From positions 1 through 45,876 of the forward strand of contig CALHSW010000044.1 of NCBI GenBank assembly GCA_938038735.1: DNA of 45,876 bases, written 5' to 3'. A program made the translations under genes and the position numbers. Positions 26,587-35,439 of this stretch are shown piece by piece (the first letter of the stretch is position 1; the number at the start of each line of letters is the position of its first letter). This DNA is from an uncultured Bacteroidia bacterium (lineage in GTDB: Bacteria > Bacteroidota > Bacteroidia > Bacteroidales > CAJPTX01). A model generated the notes under the pieces. That model was not told the DNA's origin. It ran no database searches and saw only the letters and a list, made by a program, of their open reading frames with translations.

Positions 26587-27803
26587 ACTCGTAGCATCTC
26601 GGCAGCCCGCCTGACCCCATCGATCAAGACCTGCACCTCTTCCAGCGTGTTGTACATGGCAAAAGAGGCACGCACCGTACCGGTTATGCCGTAATGCTGC
26701 ATGATGGGTTCAGTGCAGTGCGTACCGGTACGTACCGCTATGCCCATCTTGTCAAGCAATGTGCCTACGTCAAAGTGGTGGGCACCCTCCAGATTGAAGG
26801 AGAGGATGGCCGCGTTGTCAGGATGGTAACCGTATATGGTAACCCCTTCTATATCACTGAGCCATTTGTAAGCCGCATGGAGAAGTTCATTCTCGTGGCG
26901 CATAGCCTCACCTGGGTTTACGGCGGTATAGTACTCAAGCGCGGCAGCTAAGCCCACGGCCTGAATGTAGGGCATGGTGCCCGCCTCGAAGCGGAAAGGC
27001 ACATCGGCGTAGGTAGTCCCCTCAAAACGCACCGTGCCGACCATCTCCCCGCCGCCCTTCCATGGCGGGAGCTTTTCAAGAATCTCCTGCCGCCCCCAAA
27101 GCACCCCGATGCCAGTAGGCCCGTATATCTTATGGCTCGAGAACGCGTAGAAGTCGCACCCCATGCGCTGCACGTCAATTTTACCGTGCTTTACCCCCTG
27201 CGCGCCGTCCACTAGCAGCAGCGCGCCTGCCCCATGGGCCACTTCCGCTATTCCCTCAATATCGGGGGCATACCCCAGCGTGTTCGACACCTGCGTCACC
27301 GCCACCACCTTCGTTCGGCTCGTCAGCACCCTGCGCAAATCGTCGAGCGAAAGCGACCCATCGTCGCGCATGGGCCACTTCACTACCCTCTGCCCAAACC
27401 GTTTGGCCGCCAGCTGCCACGACACCAGGTTGGAATGATGCTCCATCTCCGAGACCACAATTTCGTCCCCCCCCTCTAGCAGCCCCTCGCAAAGAACATT
27501 CGCCGCGAGGTTTATGGAATCAGTGGCGCCGCTGGTAAAAATGATTTCGGTGTGGCGTGGCGCATTGATAAACGCCTGCACCACGCTCTTGGCCGCCTCG
27601 TAGCTCTCCGTTGAGAGCCGGCTCAGCGTATGCACCCCGCGGTGGATATTGGCATTGTCCTCCCACAGCGCACGCTCCATGGCCTGCACCACGCAGCGCG
27701 GCTTCTGCGTAGTGGCCCCGTTGTCTAAGTACACCAGCGGCTTCCCATTTACCCTTTGCTCCAACAATGGAAACTCTTGCCGCACTCGCCCCGTATCAAA
27801 CAT
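26583..27803 (-). CDS. sufS: Cysteine desulfurase SufS
   Basis: A PLP enzyme that takes sulfur from cysteine as a persulfide for Fe-S cluster assembly. The 406-residue product shows YLDNGATTQKP, the PLP lysine in FSSHKIYGP (Lys225), and the catalytic Cys363 in VRTGTHCTEP, which fits the group II RxGxHC motif. I start it at ATG 27803, with AGGAG seven bases upstream, rather than the TTG two codons earlier. It follows sufD by 26 bases and overlaps the TonB receptor start. No SufE or SufU sulfur acceptor gene is adjacent. Confidence 0.96.
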   Translation of the reverse strand: MFDTGRVRQEFPLLEQRVNGKPLVYLDNGATTQKPRCVVQAMERALWEDNANIHRGVHTLSRLSTESYEAAKSVVQAFINAPRHTEIIFTSGATDSINLAANVLCEGLLEGGDEIVVSEMEHHSNLVSWQLAAKRFGQRVVKWPMRDDGSLSLDDLRRVLTSRTKVVAVTQVSNTLGYAPDIEGIAEVAHGAGALLLVDGAQGVKHGKIDVQRMGCDFYAFSSHKIYGPTGIGVLWGRQEILEKLPPWKGGGEMVGTVRFEGTTYADVPFRFEAGTMPYIQAVGLAAALEYYTAVNPGEAMRHENELLHAAYKWLSDIEGVTIYGYHPDNAAILSFNLEGAHHFDVGTLLDKMGIAVRTGTHCTEPIMQHYGITGTVRASFAMYNTLEEVQVLIDGVRRAAEMLRV

Positions 27804-27829
27804 TTCCAAGCTCCTTCGTTCTAAACGCT

Positions 27830-29161
27830 CTACTGCACCCGGTTCTCCACCACCCCATGCAAATACTCTCGCAATGGCCTATGCGGCACCAGCGCAATTA
27901 CGTCACCCGCAAAGCCCTGTACCAATAGCCTATTCACATCCTCTGGGGCAAGCCCCCGCTGCATCATGTAGAAGCGCGCCTCCTCGTCAAACTGCCCCAC
28001 CGTGGCGCCATGCGAGCACTTCACATCGTCAGCATGTATGATGAGCTGCGGCCTAGTGCGTGCCTTAGCCGCTGTGGACATCAGGATGTTAGCATTCCGC
28101 TGGAAGGCCTCTGTCTTCTGCGCACCCGGCTGCACATCTATTATACCGTAAAAATTCGATTCACCCTCACCATCCACAATAGTCTTGTAGAGCTGATTAC
28201 TCTGGCATCGCTCCGCCACATGGCGCACCAGCGTATGCATATCCACATACTGCCCCGCGCCAACCAACGCCAACCCGTTGCAGCTCGCCTGGGCATGCGG
28301 CCCCTTGAGGGTGACGTAGACATTATTACGCACCGCCCCACCACGCACCGTGAAGACGTTCGAGCTAAACTGCGCGCCCTCCTGCAACTCCGCAAACACA
28401 TGGTGCAACTGCAACGCCTCATCGTGCTGATTCTGCAGTAGAATGAAATTTAAATTCGCGCTCTGCCCCACGGCGCACTCGGTCACCTGCTGGGTGAAGT
28501 ACGGCACGGGCGACAGCGTGCAGTCGGAATAGACCACGCTCGCATCGCCCAAATCCTCCACCACCACAAGGGATCGAAAATCCAAGCGCTGCGCCTCCTT
28601 GGCATCCAGCGTGAAAATCACCTCTATCGGCTGCTCCACGCGAACGCCTTTCGGGATGTAGATAAAGACCCCATCCTCTGCCAGCTGCGCGTTGGCCCGC
28701 ACGAGGTCATCCTCAGCCGTTACCGACTGCCGCACGTATTCCCGCGCCACGATTTCGGGGTAACGTCTCGCCGCCTCCGCCAAACTTCCATACACCACCC
28801 CATTGGGCTGATCCATCAGGGCGTGCCCCGCCCCCACGAAGCAGTGGCCATTATGCACGTATATTTTATAATCACCTACATTCAAGATGTCGCACCCCGC
28901 CTCGCAGCGCCCAACATCCTCCTTCTGCGCCTTGACAGCTGGGGCGTGCCACTGTTGGCTCACCCACTTCTCCGCATGCGGCGAAAAGAAGCGGTATAGC
29001 TCCTTGTAATCCGTTTTCTTTGTAAACAGACCCAATGCGCCTTCCGCCGATTCTCTCGCCGCCCTAAATGCATCGCGATCACCCCCTAAAAGTGGCACAT
29101 CACGTCCTGCCGCCGTACGCAGCCCCTCCCACTGTGCCAACATCTCCTTTGATAGCTCCAT
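27830..29161 (-). CDS. sufD: Fe-S assembly scaffold subunit SufD
   Basis: SufD is the paralogue of SufB in the SufBC2D complex and supports iron acquisition by the scaffold. The 443-residue product has a helical N-terminus, a central right-handed beta-helix, and the family C-terminal block HADDVKCSHGATVGQFDEEA followed by FYMMQRGL, with the conserved Cys and His of the SufB-SufD interface. GGAGG lies eight bases before the ATG. It starts 17 bases after sufC. The order B-C-D-S is the common Suf order in Bacteroidota. Confidence 0.95.
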   Translation of the reverse strand: MELSKEMLAQWEGLRTAAGRDVPLLGGDRDAFRAARESAEGALGLFTKKTDYKELYRFFSPHAEKWVSQQWHAPAVKAQKEDVGRCEAGCDILNVGDYKIYVHNGHCFVGAGHALMDQPNGVVYGSLAEAARRYPEIVAREYVRQSVTAEDDLVRANAQLAEDGVFIYIPKGVRVEQPIEVIFTLDAKEAQRLDFRSLVVVEDLGDASVVYSDCTLSPVPYFTQQVTECAVGQSANLNFILLQNQHDEALQLHHVFAELQEGAQFSSNVFTVRGGAVRNNVYVTLKGPHAQASCNGLALVGAGQYVDMHTLVRHVAERCQSNQLYKTIVDGEGESNFYGIIDVQPGAQKTEAFQRNANILMSTAAKARTRPQLIIHADDVKCSHGATVGQFDEEARFYMMQRGLAPEDVNRLLVQGFAGDVIALVPHRPLREYLHGVVENRVQ

Positions 29162-29178
29162 CGGCTGCTCCTCCTTTT

Positions 29179-29931
29179 TTACTCGCCTTCCTTAATCCAA
29201 TCGTACCCCTTTTCCTCAAGCTCCAGGGCCAGCTCTTTCGGCCCAGTCTTGACGATTCTCCCGTGGTAAAGCACGTGCACGAAATCGGGTACGATGTAGT
29301 CTAACAGCCGCTGGTAGTGCGTAATTAGCACTATGGACCGATTCGATGCGCGCAGCGCATTCACCCCGTGCGACACGATCCGCAGCGCGTCAATGTCAAG
29401 CCCCGAGTCGGTCTCATCAAGTATTGCCAGCTTCGGCTCAAGCATCGCCATCTGGAATATCTCGTTACGCTTCTTCTCGCCCCCCGAGAACCCCTCGTTG
29501 ACCGCACGCCCCGTTAGCGATGCGTCGAGCTCGACGAGCTGCTTCTTCTCCTTCATCAGCTTAAGGAAGTCAGCCGCCGAGAGCTCGGGGAGCCCACGGT
29601 ACTTACGCTGGGCATTGAGCGCGGCCTTTAGGAAGTTCACCATGCTCACCCCCGGTATTTCCACCGGGTACTGGAACCCGAGGAATAGCCCCTCATTGGC
29701 CCTATCCTGCGGCGACATCGCCAGCAAATCCTTACCATCAAACGTTACCTTGCCCGCCGTCACCTCAAATATCTCACGCCCCGCCAGCACCGAGCCAAAC
29801 GTACTCTTGCCCGACCCATTGGGCCCCATTATGGCGTGCACCTCTCCAGCACCAATCGATAAATCAACACCCCGCAGTATCTCTTTGCCCTCTACCCGAG
29901 CATGCAAGCCCTCTACCCGTAGCAATTCCAT
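29179..29931 (-). CDS. sufC: Fe-S assembly ATPase SufC
   Basis: The ABC-type ATPase that drives conformational change in the SufBCD scaffold. The 250-residue product has Walker A GPNGSGKST (Lys42), the SufC-type signature FSGGEKKRNEI, and Walker B LAILDETDSGLDIDAL with the H-loop ITHYQRLL. No membrane segment is present, as expected. The open frame reaches a TTG two codons upstream, but ATG 29931 gives the conserved start MELLRVEGL. It follows sufB by 28 bases. Confidence 0.97.
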   Translation of the reverse strand: MELLRVEGLHARVEGKEILRGVDLSIGAGEVHAIMGPNGSGKSTFGSVLAGREIFEVTAGKVTFDGKDLLAMSPQDRANEGLFLGFQYPVEIPGVSMVNFLKAALNAQRKYRGLPELSAADFLKLMKEKKQLVELDASLTGRAVNEGFSGGEKKRNEIFQMAMLEPKLAILDETDSGLDIDALRIVSHGVNALRASNRSIVLITHYQRLLDYIVPDFVHVLYHGRIVKTGPKELALELEEKGYDWIKEGE

Positions 29932-29959
29932 TATCAACCAATCGTTTTTAAGTCTAACC

Positions 29960-31423
29960 TTACCCCACGCTGCCCTCTAGCGTAATCTGTAGGAGAGCCT
30001 GCGCCTCCACTGCGAACTCCATTGGCAGCTTGCTCAGCACCTCCTTGGCGTACCCATTCACTATGAGCGCCACCGCCTCATCGGTGCCAATCCCGCGCTG
30101 ATTACAGTAGAATATTTGATCCTCCCCAATCTTCGACGTGGTCGCCTCATGCTCCACCACCGCCGTATCGTTCGCCACTTCAATCAACGGGAAGGTGTGC
30201 GCACCGCATTTATCGCCGAGCAACAACGAGTCGCATTGGGAAAAATTTCGTGCGTTCTCAGCCTTCTTGCCCACTTTGACCATTCCCCTGTAGCTGTTCT
30301 CGCTGCGCCCCGCGGAAATCCCTTTGGATATAATCAGGCTCCGGGTGTTCTTCCCTATGTGAATCATCTTCGTGCCAGTGTCCGCCTGCTGCGCATTGTT
30401 GGTTACCGCCACGGAGTAGAACTCCCCGACCGAGTCATCGCCCTTTAGCACGCAGCTAGGGTATTTCCACGTAATCGCGGACCCGGTTTCCACCTGCGTC
30501 CACGAAATCTTGCTTCTATGCCCATTGCATAGCCCGCGCTTCGTCACGAAGTTGTAAATTCCCCCCTTACCATCCTTATCCCCGGGGTACCAATTCTGCA
30601 CCGTGGAGTACTTCACCTCGGCCTCTTCCTCCGCCACAATTTCCACCACCGCGGCATGCAGCTGATTTTCATCGCGTCGCGGCGCGGTGCAACCCTCCAG
30701 GTAGGAGACGTACGCCCCCTCGTCCGCCACGATCAACGTCCGCTCAAACTGCCCTGTTCCCGCCGCATTGATGCGGAAGTAGGTGCTGAGCTCCATGGGG
30801 CAGCGCACCCCCTTAGGCACGTAGCAAAAGCTCCCATCGCTAAACACCGCAGCGTTCAGCGCCGCGAAGTAGTTATCGGTCGAGGGAACCACCGACCCTA
30901 AATATTTCTGCACCAATTCGGGGTGGTTACGTATCGCCTCTCCCATCGAGCAGAATATTATCCCCTTATCGGCTAGCTCCTTGCGAAAGGTGGTAGCCAC
31001 CGACGTGCTATCCATCACCGCGTCGACCGCTACGCCCGCAAGCATGTACTGCTCCTCAAGGGGAACACCGAGGCGGTCGAACGTCTTGAGAATTTCAGGA
31101 TCAACCTCTTCGATGCTCTTTTTCTTCTTGGCCCCGCCCGGCGCTGCGTAGTAAACGATGCCATCGTAGTCTATAGGCGGTATTCTTAGGTACGCCCAAT
31201 CGGGCATCTTTAGCGTCAGCCAGTGGCGGTACGCCGCCAAACGGCGCTCCAGCATCCAGTCGGGCTCCCCCTTAATCCTCCAAATCGTACGTATCGTCTC
31301 CTCGCTCAGCCCCTTCTCTATCGCGTGCGTCTCCACGTCGGTTGTAAAGCCGTACTTGTACTCACCACCCGTTATCTCATCGAGCAAACGCGCCTCTTCA
31401 TCATATTCATGCAGCTCTGCCAT
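29960..31423 (-). CDS. sufB: Fe-S assembly scaffold subunit SufB
   Basis: The main scaffold on which Suf builds Fe-S clusters. The 487-residue product shows the family regions YKYGFTTDVETHAIEKGLSE, YLRIPPIDYDGIVYYAAP, the YVPKGVRCPMELSTYFRINA block, YLEGCTAP, WTQVETGSAITWKYPSC and near the C-terminus VEHEATTSKIGEDQIFYCNQRGI. The length is standard. It is the first gene of a five-gene unit ending with the TonB receptor. No promoter box matching TAnnTTTG was found in the 300 bases upstream, which contain the second palindrome. Confidence 0.97.
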   Translation of the reverse strand: MAELHEYDEEARLLDEITGGEYKYGFTTDVETHAIEKGLSEETIRTIWRIKGEPDWMLERRLAAYRHWLTLKMPDWAYLRIPPIDYDGIVYYAAPGGAKKKKSIEEVDPEILKTFDRLGVPLEEQYMLAGVAVDAVMDSTSVATTFRKELADKGIIFCSMGEAIRNHPELVQKYLGSVVPSTDNYFAALNAAVFSDGSFCYVPKGVRCPMELSTYFRINAAGTGQFERTLIVADEGAYVSYLEGCTAPRRDENQLHAAVVEIVAEEEAEVKYSTVQNWYPGDKDGKGGIYNFVTKRGLCNGHRSKISWTQVETGSAITWKYPSCVLKGDDSVGEFYSVAVTNNAQQADTGTKMIHIGKNTRSLIISKGISAGRSENSYRGMVKVGKKAENARNFSQCDSLLLGDKCGAHTFPLIEVANDTAVVEHEATTSKIGEDQIFYCNQRGIGTDEAVALIVNGYAKEVLSKLPMEFAVEAQALLQITLEGSVG

Positions 31424-31594
31424 CTCGGTCCTTTTCTTGCCTTCTCCTCACCAGCTCTTCCGCTCGCCCCCTCACGCTATGGAACAACCAACCTTTGTTT
31501 TTGTTCTAGATGGCGCACTGATGTGAAATGCAATCCATAAACGTCCCCCGCCAATGCGCAGCGCATGCCTACCCCATCTACCCCGTCCCCCCTT

Positions 31595-31638
31595 CGCATC
31601 AAACCCAATTATTCTCGGAGATAATTGGGTTTGATGCG
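31595..31638. repeat. Palindromic element (copy 2)
   Basis: Arms of 18 bases (CGCATCAAACCCAATTAT at 31595-31612 and its exact complement at 31621-31638) around TCTCGGAG. It shares the outer CCCCTTCGCATCAAA and the centre CTC(C)GGAG with the palindrome at 11435-11494, while the middle of the stem differs on both arms together. No downstream T-run is seen, so I treat it as a repeat and not as the sufB-side terminator. Confidence 0.85.
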
Positions 31639-31736
31639 GCCTAGATACGGGTCTAAGGGAGTCGATTGGGAGTCGTGGCGTGGTGCACTTTCACGCAGTA
31701 TCTCTTAAACACTATCTTACTATGGTATAAAACCCC

Positions 31737-31744
31737 TACCTTTG
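31737..31744 (+). promoter_or_regulatory. Promoter -7 box for the restriction locus
   Basis: TACCTTTGT is a perfect TAnnTTTG match. The ATG at 31746 would lie before the expected transcript start, so if this promoter is used the HTH remnant would begin at a later ATG (31785). Confidence 0.5.
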
Positions 31745-31745
31745 T

Positions 31746-31976
31746 ATGCCTAGCGATAAGAATCTTGATACTGTCAAATCTAGCATGGTGATTGCAAATA
31801 GAATAGGGTCGTGCTTGTGGAGAAGCAACGCACAAGCCAATGGCTCGCCGAGCAGCCCGGCAAGTCTTTCTAAATGGTGTTCCAATAAGGAGCAACCACC
31901 ATGGAAGATGCTATACGAAATCGCCAAGTTACTAGATATAGAGGTTCGCACCTTAATCGTCCCCTCAAAAGAATAA
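31746..31976 (+). pseudogene. Scrambled HTH (XRE-like) regulator before hsdM
   Basis: The 76-residue frame ends like the small HTH proteins found before type I systems in Bacteroidota (LSKWCSNK...LYEIAKLLDIEVRTLIV), but the middle is nonsense in that frame. In another frame, 31808-31867 reads VVLVEKQRTSQWLAEQPGKS, which is the expected first HTH helix. So frame is lost after ANRI and regained at LSKW. By comparison with remembered relatives, about 1 and 11 bases are missing, a net of 12. The recognition helix is therefore disrupted and the product is probably inactive as a DNA binder. The stop lies two bases before the hsdM ATG, so the leader may still couple translation. It could alternatively be expressed as a novel short protein. 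Confidence 0.55.
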
Positions 31977-31978
31977 GT

Positions 31979-34744
31979 ATGAATAAGAATCAATTAGCCA
32001 ACAAGATATGGGCGTCTGCCAATAAGATGCGCTCCAAGATAGAAGCCAATGAGTATAAGGATTATATTCTTGGTTTCATATTCTATAAATTCCTTTCAGA
32101 GCAGGAAGTCAAGTTTCTCATAGCAGAAGGACTTACCAAAGAAGAGTTCGCCGAAGAGATAACAGAAGAACACCACGAGAATGTGGACTTGCTCCAAAAC
32201 AGAATTGGATATTTCATCGCTTATGAGAATCTTTATTCCACATGGCTTGAAGCTGGACATGACTTTTCGGTAGCTAATGTACGTGACGCACTCTCTGCGT
32301 TCAACAGATTGGTTTCTCCGAGCCACAAAAAAGTGTTTGAAGGCATTTTTGATACTCTGCAAGATGGTTTAAAGAACCTTGGCGGCACGGAGGGCGAGCA
32401 GACGAAAGCCGTCCGCAATCTGCTTAATCTTATCAAGGATATACCCATGAATGGCAAGCAGGATTATGATGTGTTGGGCTTTATCTACGAATACCTCATC
32501 AGTCAGTTTGCCGCCAATGCTGGCAAAAAGGCAGGAGAGTTTTATACTCCGCATGAAGTGTCGCTCTTAATGTCTGAAATAGTGGCTCATCATCTACGCA
32601 ATCGGCAAACCATTTCTATTTACGACCCTACAAGTGGCTCTGGCTCATTGCTGATCAATATCGGCAAGTCGGTCGCACGGCATATCGCAGGTACAGACAA
32701 GGTAAAATACTACGCACAAGAGTTGAAAAAGAACACATTCAACCTCACCCGTATGAACCTTGTGATGCGGGGTATTATTCCAGACAACATCGTGGCACGC
32801 AATGGTGACACGCTCGAACATGACTGGCCTTACTTTGAGGATGGCGACCGTGAGGGCACTTACCATTGTCTGCACGTAGATGCCGTGGTAAGCAATCCTC
32901 CTTACTCTCAACCATGGGCGCCACCCCGCAAGAGCAAGACCGGCACAGACCCTCGCTTTGAATATGGTGTTGCCCCAAAAGGGAAAGCCGATTATGCCTT
33001 TCTGCTCCATGACCTTTACCACCTCAAGCAAGACGGCATCATGGCTATTGTCCTGCCCCATGGAGTGTTGTTCCGTGGAGAGCCCAACGACCAGTCCGAA
33101 GGCTCCATTCGTCAGAATCTGATAGAAAACAACCATATTGAAGCCATTATCGGACTGCCTGCAGACATTTTTTTCGGTACGGGCATTCCCACTATCGTCA
33201 TGGTGCTGCGCAAGGACCGCACCGACAATGGCGTACTCATCATAGATGCCTCCAAGGGATTTAAGAAAGAGGGGAAGAAGAATAAGCTACGTGCCTCCGA
33301 CATCAAACGAATAGTAGATACGTATATTGAGAAGCGGGATGTCCCCAAATTCTCCAGATTGGTAAGCAAGGAGGAGATACGGCAAAACGATTACAACCTC
33401 AATATCCCACGCTACGTCAATTCATCAGATGCTCCTGAAACGTGGGACATGCACGGTATCATGTTCGGCGGTGTGCCCAAAAGCGAGCTTACACCCTTCA
33501 AGCCCTACTTTGATGCGTTCAAGGGATTGGAGCAAGACCTCTTTGCAGGAACCGACACTCCTTATACACGGGTGAAGGTATCTGATATAGGGCAAGTTGT
33601 GAAGAGTCACCCTTCTGTAGCGAGGTTTGTGGCAAACTACAATGACGCATTTTCTGAATTGGAGCGTTTTCTAAAGGAAAGGCTCATTGGGCAGGCGGAA
33701 GTGCTGAACATAGCCGAAGAGGAGGAGCAGATCTCCCGACATATCTTTGACAGCTTGCAGAGCGTGCCACTCGTAGATCGCTTTGAAGCCTACCAGCTTT
33801 TTGCCGATAAGTGGACTACCATTGCCCAAGATTTAGAGGTTATCCAGTCTGAGGGGTTCGAGGCTACTCGTATGGTAGACCCTAATATGGTAGTCAAGAA
33901 GAAAGACGACAAGGAATACGAAGTGCAGGAGGGCTGGATGGGGCGAATACTCCCCTTTGAGCTTGTGCAGACCACGCACCTGAAAGAGGAATGGTCAGCA
34001 CTCCGGCACATGGAACAGCGTTTAGAAGAAGCCACTGCCGAGATGGATGCCACCTTTAATGAAATAGACGAGGAGGAACGTGCCGAAATGGCTAATGACG
34101 ATGGCACTATGAATAGCAAAGAGGTAGAACACCGCCTCGCCGATCTGCTTGCCAATGTGGGAACCGAGGAGATATCCGCCTTGGATGCATACCTACTTTG
34201 CTCTCGCAAGAAAGAGAAGCAGGATTTCATCGCCACTCATGCCGAGGTGGACTGGCAGATCATGGAGGCAGCCAAGGATGGCACCTATGCAGCCAAGACG
34301 GTGCGAGAAAGGATAGCAAGCCTGCGTGAAGGGCACACTTTCGCAGAAGATAGCACTGAGGCTAAGCTGATTAAGATTACTAACCTCTCGGCTGAGATTA
34401 AGAGTCTGAAATCAGACATTAAGACGGCTGATGCCCTTCTGCACGTGCGTACCAAAACAAAGATTGAAAAGGGACTGACGGATGAGGAGGTCAGAGCGTT
34501 GCTCTCTCAGAAATGGATTACGTCATTATCCGAACACCTGATGCGATTGCCGCACACCGTATTGGACGGCTTTGTTCAAGAGCTGAGCGAACTCGCACGC
34601 AAGTACGACACCACCCTTTTGGACGTGGAGTGTGATATTCGCAAGGCGTCTGAGTCGCTGGTCAGTATGATAGACGAGCTGACCGGCTCAGAGTATGATA
34701 TGGCGGCTCTCGCCGAATTCAAACAGCTGCTCCTCCAGGATTAA
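31979..34744 (+). CDS. hsdM: Type I restriction-modification methyltransferase subunit HsdM
   Basis: The N6-adenine methyltransferase subunit of a type I system; with HsdS it methylates the target and with HsdR forms the restriction complex. The 921-residue product has the N-terminal helical HsdM domain (MNKNQLANKIWASANKMR...DYILGFIFYKFLSEQ), motif I DPTSGSGSLL near residue 215, and motif IV NPPY at 306-309. After ~520 comes a long, charged, largely helical extension (to 921), which is longer than classical E. coli-type HsdM (~530) but usual for the large HsdM type. The frame is open upstream to 31901; I use ATG 31979, two bases after the HTH remnant stop, because the family begins MNKNQLANKIW. 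The codon and base composition is AT-richer than the flanking genes. Confidence 0.94.
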   Translation: MNKNQLANKIWASANKMRSKIEANEYKDYILGFIFYKFLSEQEVKFLIAEGLTKEEFAEEITEEHHENVDLLQNRIGYFIAYENLYSTWLEAGHDFSVANVRDALSAFNRLVSPSHKKVFEGIFDTLQDGLKNLGGTEGEQTKAVRNLLNLIKDIPMNGKQDYDVLGFIYEYLISQFAANAGKKAGEFYTPHEVSLLMSEIVAHHLRNRQTISIYDPTSGSGSLLINIGKSVARHIAGTDKVKYYAQELKKNTFNLTRMNLVMRGIIPDNIVARNGDTLEHDWPYFEDGDREGTYHCLHVDAVVSNPPYSQPWAPPRKSKTGTDPRFEYGVAPKGKADYAFLLHDLYHLKQDGIMAIVLPHGVLFRGEPNDQSEGSIRQNLIENNHIEAIIGLPADIFFGTGIPTIVMVLRKDRTDNGVLIIDASKGFKKEGKKNKLRASDIKRIVDTYIEKRDVPKFSRLVSKEEIRQNDYNLNIPRYVNSSDAPETWDMHGIMFGGVPKSELTPFKPYFDAFKGLEQDLFAGTDTPYTRVKVSDIGQVVKSHPSVARFVANYNDAFSELERFLKERLIGQAEVLNIAEEEEQISRHIFDSLQSVPLVDRFEAYQLFADKWTTIAQDLEVIQSEGFEATRMVDPNMVVKKKDDKEYEVQEGWMGRILPFELVQTTHLKEEWSALRHMEQRLEEATAEMDATFNEIDEEERAEMANDDGTMNSKEVEHRLADLLANVGTEEISALDAYLLCSRKKEKQDFIATHAEVDWQIMEAAKDGTYAAKTVRERIASLREGHTFAEDSTEAKLIKITNLSAEIKSLKSDIKTADALLHVRTKTKIEKGLTDEEVRALLSQKWITSLSEHLMRLPHTVLDGFVQELSELARKYDTTLLDVECDIRKASESLVSMIDELTGSEYDMAALAEFKQLLLQD

Positions 34745-34756
34745 ACGTTTACGACA

Positions 34757-35407
34757 ATGAAAAAGAATAAACCAGAAGTACGATTCAAAGGATTTGAGGA
34801 CGAATGGGAAGACCATGACCTCAATTATTATCTTGTTGTTTCAACAGAGAGGAATCAATCCGAAGAATACAACAAATATGACATATATTCTATTTCACGC
34901 GAGTATGGTGTAATAAATCAGATAGAATATCAAGGAAAATCATTTGCAGGAGCTTCTCTCTCAAATTATGGAGTGGTTTTCCATGGTGATGTTGTCTACA
35001 CAAAATCGCCATTGAAGTTACAACCTTACGGTATTATTAAAACTAATGAAGGGGGAACAGGCATTGTCTCTGCGCTCTATGGAGTATTTCACCCTACGGA
35101 GAAAGTTTCCGCTACATTTGTGCAAACTTACTTTGAACTTGATGGTAGACTAAATGATTATTTTCGTCCATTAGTGAACAAAGGAGCAAAAAACACATTG
35201 CTCATTAGTGATTCAGATTCTCTGACTGGCAAAGTTACTTTTCCAAAAAAAGAAGAACAAGAGAAACTAGCGGCACTGTTTACTACCCTTGACAAGCTCA
35301 TCCGCAAGCTGGAGTTAAAATTGGAAAAGCTGCGAAACATTAAGCAATCGCTTCTAAATAAGATGTTTACAAATGTAAATAGGGGGGGGGGTACACGACA
35401 CCGCTGA
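34757..35407 (+). CDS. hsdS: HsdS specificity subunit, N-terminal half (frame ends after poly-G)
   Basis: The 216-residue product contains one full target-recognition domain (from PEVRFKGFEDEWEDHDL, ~6-165) and one conserved helical spacer (EEQEKLAALFTTLDKLIRKL ... NIKQSLLNKMF, ~170-207). Translation then crosses ten G residues and stops after NRGGGTRHR. The second half of a normal HsdS follows in another frame. This is the state captured in the assembly; with 11 or 8 G residues the frame would join at YTTPLIRFKDYNDEWQ and give about 407 residues. A single half can in principle dimerise to make a symmetric recognition unit. The start is 12 bases after hsdM. Confidence 0.9.
   Translation: MKKNKPEVRFKGFEDEWEDHDLNYYLVVSTERNQSEEYNKYDIYSISREYGVINQIEYQGKSFAGASLSNYGVVFHGDVVYTKSPLKLQPYGIIKTNEGGTGIVSALYGVFHPTEKVSATFVQTYFELDGRLNDYFRPLVNKGAKNTLLISDSDSLTGKVTFPKKEEQEKLAALFTTLDKLIRKLELKLEKLRNIKQSLLNKMFTNVNRGGGTRHR
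35382..35391 (+). repeat. Poly-G tract (G10) inside hsdS, likely phase-variable
   Basis: Ten consecutive G residues lie exactly at the border between the two halves of hsdS. The frame before the tract and the frame of the second half differ by one base, so a gain of one G or loss of two restores one reading frame. Nine G gives a third frame that stops within about ten codons (VHDTADKI). Homopolymers of this length are prone to slipped-strand change. Confidence 0.85.
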
Positions 35408-35439
35408 TAAGATTTAAGGACTATAACGACGAGTGGCAG

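Noticed and set aside
27804..27809. TTG start for sufS
   Set aside because: ATG 27803 follows AGGAG at seven bases and gives the conserved beginning.
31901..31978. 26-residue N-terminal extension of HsdM
   Set aside because: It overlaps the HTH remnant in another frame, and the HsdM family begins at MNKNQLANKIW.
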